A stretch of DNA of 64,000 nucleotides, taken from positions 31,436 through 95,435 of the forward strand of contig BBCA01000005.1 of the NCBI GenBank assembly GCA_001311805.1. The letters run 5' to 3'. Below are positions 58,429-64,000 of this stretch, one piece after another. How positions within the stretch are numbered: position 1 is the first letter of the stretch; every line of letters starts with the position of its first letter. Position numbers and translations under genes: made by a program. Under the pieces are notes generated by a model. That model searched no databases, was not told where the DNA came from, and saw nothing but the letters and a program-made list of their open reading frames with translations. The DNA is from Lentibacillus juripiscarius JCM 12147 (lineage in GTDB: Bacteria; Bacillota; Bacilli; Bacillales_D; Amphibacillaceae).

Positions 58429-59727
58429 TTAGCCCTCCAGTCCAATTCGGCGGAATATGTGGTCCACGTTTTTCAAATGGTGTGTGGGATCAAAGCAGTG
58501 GTCCAGATCGGTCTGCGTCAGTTTGGCGGTGACCTGTTCATCTGCCTCCAGCAACTGGCGGAAATGGGTACCTGTTTCCCATGCTTCCATTGCTTTCGGC
58601 TGGATGAGATCATACGCATCTTCACGGGTCATGCCATGCTCCACAAGAGCTAGCAGCACGCGCTGTGAAAAAATAACGCCATATGTTTTGTCGATATTCG
58701 CCCGCATGTTGTCCGGGTACACAGTCAGCTTGCGGACAATGCCGGAAAAACGGTTAAGCATATAATCGAGCGCCGTCGTGGCATCCGGTAAAATAATTCG
58801 TTCTGCCGATGAATGAGAAATATCACGTTCATGCCAGAGGGCTACATTTTCTGCAGCGGTCACCATATGCCCGCGCAGCACCCGGGCCATCCCCGTCATA
58901 TTTTCGGAGCCAATCGGATTCCGCTTATGAGGCATGGCAGATGACCCCTTCTGTCCTTTCGCAAAAAGTTCTTCCACTTCACGTGTTTCCGTTTTTGCAA
59001 ACCGCGGATTTCGGTTGCAAATTTCTCAATGGAAGTGGCGATAAGTGACAGTGCCGACACATATGCAGCATGGCGGTCGCGCTGTAATGTCTGTGTTGAT
59101 ACCGGTGCCGGCGTCAGCCCGATTTGCTTGCACACGTATTCTTCTACATAAGGATCGATGTTGGCATAGGTTCCGACAGCACCGGACAGCTTTCCAAACT
59201 CGATATCCTTTGCTGCTTGCTCGAAACGCTCGAGATGACGCTTCATTTCTTCATACCAAAGCGCAAGTTTCAGGCCAAATGTTGTCGGCTCTGCATGAAC
59301 GCCGTGCGTCCGGCCCATCATGACCGTATATTTATGCTCGATGGCCTTTTCCTTAAGGACGTCCAGAAACTGGTGCAAGTCATTTCGCAAAATAGTATTG
59401 GCTTGCTTTAGCAGATAGGATTGTGCTGTATCCACAACATCCGTTGACGTCAGGCCGTAATGCACCCATTTACGCTCCTCTCCAAGCGACTCCGAAACAG
59501 TACGTGTGAAGGCAATGACATCATGCCTTGTTTCCTGTTCAATGTCATGAATCCGTTCCACGTCGAAAGAAGCGTTCTGACGAATTTTCGCAGCATCAGC
59601 CGGGGGGGATGACACCAAGTTCGCTCCAGGCCTCACAGGCAAGAATCTCTACTTCCAGCCATGCCCTATATTTGTTTTCCTCCGTCCAAATAACTCCCAT
59701 TTCCTCTCGTGTATAACGATCAATCAT
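58429..59727 (-). CDS. purB: Adenylosuccinate lyase (two frameshifts)
   Basis: Cleaves SAICAR and adenylosuccinate to release fumarate. Starts [19 protein letters not shown] at 59727; [37 protein letters not shown] and the signature [16 protein letters not shown] follow. About 432 residues. Frames break at a C-run near 59608 (one C too many before CCGGCTGATG) and near 58990. Start overlaps the purK stop by four bases. Confidence 0.94.
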
Positions 59728-60860
59728 TTCATTTCCTCCTTGTATAGAGCAATACTGTTATGGACTGCTTCCGGCGTTTCACCAGCAAACGTGATATGCC
59801 CCATTTTTCGCTTCGGCTTTACCGTTTCTTTTCCATAAAAATGTACAAATCCGTTCTCCCAGACAGAAGCTATGGCCAGTGCATGTTGCGCTTCTTCCCC
59901 AAGGAGATTGAGCATCACGGCCGGTTGAAGCAGCCGGACGGGGATAAGCGGAAGACCGCAAATGGCCCGGATATGCTGCTGAAACTGTGATACATTACAC
60001 GCCTCAATCGTGTAATGACCGGAATTGTGCGGCCGTGGTGCCATTTCATTCAAATAAATGGCATCATCCTTCACGAACATTTCAACGGCAAATGTGCCAA
60101 CCACATTCAGTTTTTCAGCAATTATTTTCGCTGCCTCCTGTGCCTTTTGGTTCACTGTTTCGCCGATAGACGCCGGAACCTCAGTCTTATATAAAATCTG
60201 CTCCCTGTGCTCATTCTCCCCAATCGGGAAAAAAGTGATTTCGCCCGATTGCGCCCGTGTGAATACGACCGATATTTCTTTGTCAAATGCAATCCATTCT
60301 TCAGCGATGCAGGCGTCATGTTCGTCAGCAAATGTACGAGCAGCCGGTACATCATCTTTCGTCGTTACTTTTTGCTGTCCTTTACCGTCATACCCGCCGC
60401 TAAGTGTTTTCAGCACGGCCGGCAGCTGCATCTGTTCCAGTGCAGCTGCACATTCCTCTGCATTTGTAACGATGGAGAAGGCTGGTACCGGCAAACCGGA
60501 TTCGTATAAGACCGTCTTTTCCCTTTGCCTGTTCTGGGTGACTTCCAATGCGGCAGTCCCCTGTGGAAGTTTGCCTTGCTGCCGGGCAATGGCAGCCGTG
60601 TCTACATCGACATTTTCAAATTCATATGTAATGATGGCACTCATTTCGGTCAGCTTCCGGATGCCCGCCTCATCATCATAGGCAGCCTTTACATGGCGGT
60701 CTGCAACTTGAGCTGCTGGACAATCCGCTATGGGATCCAGGACCGCAACCCGATATCCCATATACTTTGCCGCAATCGCCATCATCCGTCCCAGCTGGCC
60801 ACCGCCGATAATTCCAATTGTTTCCGGCGGAAAAATCACTTTATTGTTTGGCAAGTTCAT
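59724..60860 (-). CDS. purK: N5-carboxyaminoimidazole ribonucleotide synthase
   Basis: Intact 378-residue ATP-grasp enzyme converting AIR, bicarbonate and ATP to N5-[22 protein letters not shown] binds the substrate phosphate; [21 protein letters not shown] and [17 protein letters not shown] are present. Overlaps purE by 20 bp. Confidence 0.96.
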   Translation of the reverse strand: MNLPNNKVIFPPETIGIIGGGQLGRMMAIAAKYMGYRVAVLDPIADCPAAQVADRHVKAAYDDEAGIRKLTEMSAIITYEFENVDVDTAAIARQQGKLPQGTAALEVTQNRQREKTVLYESGLPVPAFSIVTNAEECAAALEQMQLPAVLKTLSGGYDGKGQQKVTTKDDVPAARTFADEHDACIAEEWIAFDKEISVVFTRAQSGEITFFPIGENEHREQILYKTEVPASIGETVNQKAQEAAKIIAEKLNVVGTFAVEMFVKDDAIYLNEMAPRPHNSGHYTIEACNVSQFQQHIRAICGLPLIPVRLLQPAVMLNLLGEEAQHALAIASVWENGFVHFYGKETVKPKRKMGHITFAGETPEAVHNSIALYKEEMK

Positions 60861-61332
60861 CCCTCATTTCGGTCACTGATTCTTTCATGCTTTCCCGGTA
60901 TTTCTGCAGCCGTTCCGCCACCAGATCATCAAACGAGCCGACCATTTGTGCGGCAAGCAGGCCGGCATTTTTCGCACCGGACTCGCCGATGGATACGGTC
61001 GCTGTCGGTACACCGCCGGGCATCTGCACAATGGATAAAAGCGAATCCAGCCCATTTAATGCTTTTGACTGTACCGGAACGCCGATAACAGGAAGCGTTG
61101 TCTGTGCTGCAACCATGCCCGGCAAATGAGCAGCCCCGCCGGCTCCGGCTATGATTACCCGCAAACCGCGCTCACGTGCTGTTGCTGCGTATGTCGCCGT
61201 GTCTGCTGGTGTGCGATGCGCGGAAATAACATCTTTCTCATATGAAATTTGCAGTTCTTCCAGCATCGTGCAGGCATGCTTCATTGTTTCCCAGTCTGAT
61301 ATGCTCCCCATAACAACCCCGACTTGAGCCAT
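60841..61332 (-). CDS. purE: N5-CAIR mutase
   Basis: Intact 163-residue class I PurE that moves the carboxyl group to give [21 protein letters not shown], the catalytic histidine in [19 protein letters not shown] and [13 protein letters not shown] are diagnostic. First gene of the pur operon. The RBS (AAGAGGGA) is about four bases before ATG. Confidence 0.96.
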   Translation of the reverse strand: MAQVGVVMGSISDWETMKHACTMLEELQISYEKDVISAHRTPADTATYAATARERGLRVIIAGAGGAAHLPGMVAAQTTLPVIGVPVQSKALNGLDSLLSIVQMPGGVPTATVSIGESGAKNAGLLAAQMVGSFDDLVAERLQKYRESMKESVTEMRDELAKQ

Positions 61333-61363
61333 AGTATCCCTCTTTTCGTATATTCCCTAAAAA

Positions 61364-61413
61364 TAAAAAAGTCTATTCTCTTCCCTCAGGCCAATGAGAG
61401 AAGATGAATAGAC
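61364..61413 (-). terminator. Purine-riboswitch terminator
   Basis: Minus strand AGTCTATTC ... GAATAGACT with an inner TTCTC/GAGAA pairing, followed by TTTTTTATTTTT. It lies between the aptamer and purE and is the expected attenuator. Confidence 0.85.
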
Positions 61414-61463
61414 TTTCGAACATAGATGTACAGACCACTGCTAGGAACGCAATGATTCACCTT

Positions 61464-61531
61464 CCCTCATAGTCCAGCATTTACGGTGCCGGGTAGAGAC
61501 TTTCAGGCCATATCCCCGAAAATATATGAGG
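61464..61531 (-). promoter_or_regulatory. Purine riboswitch aptamer, guanine class
   Basis: Minus strand CTCATATATTTTCGGGGATA, then TGGCCTGAAAGTCTCTACC, then CGGCACCGTAAATGCTGGAC and TATGAG match the purine aptamer, with P1 closed by CTCATA/TATGAG. The specificity base in GGAC-TATGAG is C, as in guanine/hypoxanthine sensors, not U as in adenine sensors. Guanine should favour the terminator and shut off the pur operon. Confidence 0.95.
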
Positions 61532-61552
61532 TGCCGTATTTTTGATGCTTTA

Positions 61553-61582
61553 ATCATAACAGTTTTACCGGTGTTCCGTCAA
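61553..61582 (-). promoter_or_regulatory. Promoter of the pur operon
   Basis: On the minus strand TTGACG (61577-61582) and TATGAT (61553-61558) with an 18-bp spacer, directly upstream of the riboswitch. Confidence 0.8.
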
Positions 61583-61587
61583 TATAA

Positions 61588-61626
61588 TTTCGAACATTTT
61601 TGTTTAATATTTTTTAACGTTCGTCT
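61588..61626 (-). promoter_or_regulatory. PurR operator (paired PurBoxes)
   Basis: Two inverted CGAA-centred boxes, CGAACAT at 61591-61597 and ACGTTCG at 61618-61624, separated as in B. subtilis PurR operators and placed just upstream of the -35. They predict PurR/PRPP repression in addition to the riboswitch. Confidence 0.75.
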
Positions 61627-61715
61627 TTTGTGCGGAGGGGTATTCATACCTTGGATGAGCGCCGAATGCAGTTCTACACAGCTTTTCGTTAAGCGAGCCC
61701 ACTTTCAGCGAAACT

Positions 61716-62341
61716 CTACTGATTCGCCTGATCATTGCCGGGCTTTGAACGGGGCAGATTCTCCATTGTTCCCGTTCCAGTGGCAGTATTGTTTTTCTTT
61801 TGATTAAACAGCCGGCCTTTCCGCACTTGCTTCACCCAGAAGCCGCCGTTGATTTGTTTTGGCTCATATGAAATAATGAATGCCTTCGAATCAATCGTTT
61901 TAATCGTTTCATACAACTGCAGCTCATATTTTCGCGGTGTCAAAATTTGCATAGCAAGACGGTCGCCTTCCATCCCATAAGCAAACCAACTCGTTACACC
62001 ATATCCTTTCTCCCGGAGTCTTCTTGTGAAATCAATGTCAGGATCTGAGGAAATGACGTTGACGGTTATGTAGCCAAGTGCCAGCTTTTCTTCAATTTTG
62101 GTGCCAACAATAACACCTGTACCGAAACCAACCGAGTATGCGATAAGATTCTGTATTTCATTTAAATTGTCCAGGACAAGACCAAGGCCAAGAACATACA
62201 CCACAATTCAAACATGCTGACAAAAGCAGCCATATAACGGCGCCCTTTCAGCGTCAAAATCATGCGCATCGTGGACAGAGAAACATAGACAATATTAATG
62301 ACCAGAATGATAGCAACCATGATAATCGCATTATCGAACAA
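61716..62341 (-). CDS. yebE: DUF2179/DUF5698 membrane protein YebE (one frameshift)
   Basis: UPF0316 family, about 208 residues. Three N-terminal membrane helices ([19 protein letters not shown], then the segment around [10 protein letters not shown], then [16 protein letters not shown]) precede a soluble DUF2179 domain ([17 protein letters not shown]). A Q/N-rich tail follows. TTG start at 62341 behind AGGAGGGG. The frame breaks near 62200, where one A restores FEIVVYVLG. The position upstream of purE is as in B. subtilis. Function unknown. Confidence 0.85.
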
Positions 62342-62461
62342 CTTAACCCCTCCTAAAACCGGTTACTGCCGGATTTCCGAATTATTGACAAAACCATTCT
62401 ATTCACCAGGCCACCCACCGATGCATACATTGTAAAAGCACTTGCCAAATGGGGTGTAATC

Positions 62462-62896
62462 ATGGATCCATTTAAACAAATGGCTGACTGGCGTAAGAAT
62501 ATGGATCATTTCTTCGGCGAACAGTTTTGGAATGAATTTGATCATATCGTGAAGCCAACCATACCACAGATCAATATATATCAATATGATCACGAGCTGA
62601 TATGCGTGGCCAGCATTCCAGGCTTAATCGACCTGAATAAAGTTGATATCTATGTGGACTATGCAACCCTTGAACTCAAAGGTGTTATCGACATAACCTA
62701 TTCCGGCGGGACAGTCGTCCAGGACGAAATTCTTCAGGGTGTTTTTGATCGGGAAGTTACCCTCCCTTTTCCAGTACGAAAAGACAAGGTACATGCGTCC
62801 TACCGGAATGGCCTGCTGATCATCCATCTCCACAGACTCATTTCAGATGAAAGTAGCCGCAGTAGAGTGAACATACAATTGGATGATGACGACTAG
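62462..62896 (+). CDS. Hsp20/alpha-crystallin family small heat-shock protein
   Basis: Intact 144-residue protein. The N-terminal DPFKQMADWRKNMDHFFGEQ precedes the alpha-crystallin domain (about residues 38-135) with VASIPGLIDLNKVDIYVDY and the C-terminal signature ASYRNGLLIIHLHR (A-x-x-x-N-G-L-L). sHSPs hold unfolding proteins; in Bacillus relatives some members (YocM, CotP) act in salt stress or spore coats. ATG 62462 has GGGGTG. It diverges from yebE. Confidence 0.85.
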   Translation: MDPFKQMADWRKNMDHFFGEQFWNEFDHIVKPTIPQINIYQYDHELICVASIPGLIDLNKVDIYVDYATLELKGVIDITYSGGTVVQDEILQGVFDREVTLPFPVRKDKVHASYRNGLLIIHLHRLISDESSRSRVNIQLDDDD

Positions 62897-63213
62897 CCGA
62901 ACATCCAGCAGCACGAATACCAGACCGGGCTTCGTTCTTGTTCAAACGTTTGACCAACGGCTGTTACCTGCTCTCGCCTTCATCACCGGCAAATCCGGGA
63001 CCCCGGTGCACAATTGACCTCCTGCGTCTGTCTTAAAAATACCAACCAACTACGCTTGACCCAACCCTGCTTACACTCCTTTTTTACATTGTAGCGTTAT
63101 TGAAGGAAAAATGAAAATGCAAATCCTTTCATTTTAGAAATCGATTGTTTTCTTCCCTGTCCTGTATTGTGTTATAGTTAAAAACAATTCAACTGTATAT
63201 GGGGGAAGCGAAA
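62897..63213. other. 317-bp gap without a recognisable gene
   Basis: No credible gene. The minus strand has GCAGGAGGTCAATTGTG, an RBS-like stretch with a GTG, but that frame stops after 15 codons. The sequence is not repetitive and has no clear terminator. The last 40 bases hold the msrA leader. Confidence 0.4.
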
Positions 63214-63749
63214 ATGAGCAAGCAACTGAAAAAAGCGACGTTTGCCGGGGGCTGTTTCTGGTGCATGGTGAAGCCCTTTGATCAATGGGACGGAATTCAC
63301 GGTGTCGTATCCGGCTATACCGGTGGTCATACAGAGAACCCATCCTACGAAGAAGTCAAAAGCGGAACAACCGGTCATTATGAGGCTGTAGAAATAACCT
63401 ATGACCCTAGCGTGATAGCCTATGAAGAAATCCTCACCATTTATTGGCAGCAGATTGATCCAACCGATGACGGCGGGCAATTTCATGACCGTGGCGATTC
63501 ATACCGGACGGCCATTTTTTATCATGACGATGAACAAAAGAACTGGCACTGCAATCCAGAAATGAACTGGCCGAAAGCGGGAAATTTAAAGATCCAATCG
63601 TAACAGAAATATTGCCCGCATCACCTTTCTATCCTGCTGAGGAAGAACATCAGGATTTTTTACAAAAAAATGAAGTATATTACAAACAAGACCGCGCCAA
63701 ATCCGGCCGGGATGAGTTTATTGAGAAAGCATGGGGGGAGCAGGTTTGA
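63214..63749 (+). CDS. msrA: Peptide-methionine (S)-S-oxide reductase (one frameshift)
   Basis: Repairs oxidised methionine. The catalytic cysteine is in [30 protein letters not shown] and [12 protein letters not shown] follow. About 178 residues. The frame breaks at an A-run near 63540; one A restores [17 protein letters not shown] and the rest, through [12 protein letters not shown], to a stop at 63749. ATG 63214 with GGGGGAAG. No msrB is visible before the window ends. Confidence 0.92.
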
Positions 63750-63767
63750 AATTGCTCCCTTTTTCTA
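63737..63767 (+). terminator. Terminator of msrA
   Basis: GGGAGCA ggtttgaaat TGCTCCC followed by TTTTTC; the 5' arm overlaps the end of the coding region. Confidence 0.82.
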
Positions 63768-63835
63768 TTAGGGAACTGGTCTGGAGTGCTGGGCACCGAA
63801 TCTGCTCGTTCGGGATGATGTATCCTGCCCCTCAA

Positions 63836-64000
63836 GTTGATAGTTGAAGCTGACCGGTTGATATCCCGCCCTGAACGGTTGATTTTTGCCCATTATCGGT
63901 CGATTCTCACGCTGAACGGTTGATTCTTACCCATTATCGGTCGATTCTCACGCCGAACGGTTGATTCTTGCCCATTATCGGTCGATTCTCACGCCGGACG
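63836..64000. repeat. 21-bp phased repeat array E (at least 8 units, continues past the window)
   Basis: GTTGAT/GTCGAT cores at 63836, 63857, 63878, 63899, 63919, 63940, 63960 and 63981; steps are 21 or 20 bp. From 63878 the two unit types alternate (CGGTTGATT... and CGGTCGATT...), and pairs are almost identical to one another, unlike the more diverged arrays. Same core as array C and the reverse complement of B. Confidence 0.92.

Noticed and set aside
62897..63030. Possible small gene behind GCAGGAGGTCAATTGTG on the minus strand
   Set aside because: The frame stops after 15 codons and shows no recognisable sequence; kept only as an unexplained gap.

Overview
The window is chromosomal DNA from a low-to-mid GC Firmicute of the family Bacillaceae, most likely a halotolerant Virgibacillus/Lentibacillus/Oceanobacillus-type organism. 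The gene content and order follow the Bacillus subtilis blocks yebE-purEKBCSQLFMNHD-yerA-yerB-yerC-pcrB-pcrA-ligA-camS and opuE-gatC-gatA-gatB-dgkB-rlmCD. Ribosome binding sites are strong AGGAGG types and several starts are TTG or GTG. Most long genes are on the minus strand. No rRNA, tRNA, CRISPR array, prophage or complete insertion sequence was seen.

Layout: (1) 1-5758, a possible amino-acid breakdown cluster (aminotransferase, thiamine-diphosphate enzyme, aldehyde dehydrogenase) divergent from a sodium-coupled amino-acid transporter. (2) 5762-11744, CoA-disulfide reductase, a DMT exporter and a Uup/YfmR-type ABC-F ATPase. (3) 11809-15642, a riboflavin operon ribD-ribE-ribBA-ribH under an FMN riboswitch. 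(4) 15846-25783, a mixed region with a lipoprotein, secreted alkaline phosphatase, P1-family peptidase, a pore-less voltage-sensor-like protein, heme O synthase, a Uma2 nuclease, two acetyltransferases, a toxin-antitoxin pair and a YeeE sulfur transporter. (5) 26081-32829, an amine-oxidase remnant, rlmCD, dgkB and gatCAB. (6) 33149-36980, a proline symporter with a 35-residue membrane partner, then an NprR/PlcR-like peptide receptor with its own 46-residue secreted-peptide gene. (7) 37198-46913, camS, ligA, pcrA, pcrB, yerC, yerB, yerA. (8) 47225-48272, a Fur-box-controlled ferredoxin-NADP reductase. (9) 48346-61626, the complete de novo purine operon, carrying a PurBox pair, a guanine-class riboswitch and an internal structured repeat between purH and purD. 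(10) 61716-64000, yebE, a small heat-shock protein and msrA.

Reading frames are broken at about sixty places, in nearly every long gene including essential ones (ligA, pcrA, gatA, gatB, purL and others). Where I aligned the break by eye it was usually one base gained or lost in a run of A, G, C or T. This looks like uncorrected sequencing error rather than decay, so such genes are annotated here as single full-length CDS with the breaks noted.

The most interesting items are the RNPP-type receptor and peptide pair (35559-36980), five separate intergenic arrays of degenerate repeats that all share a 21-bp (sometimes 20-bp) period, the four-way-junction-like element inside the purine operon (49665-49845), and a bidirectional terminator with a conserved flank present in two copies.
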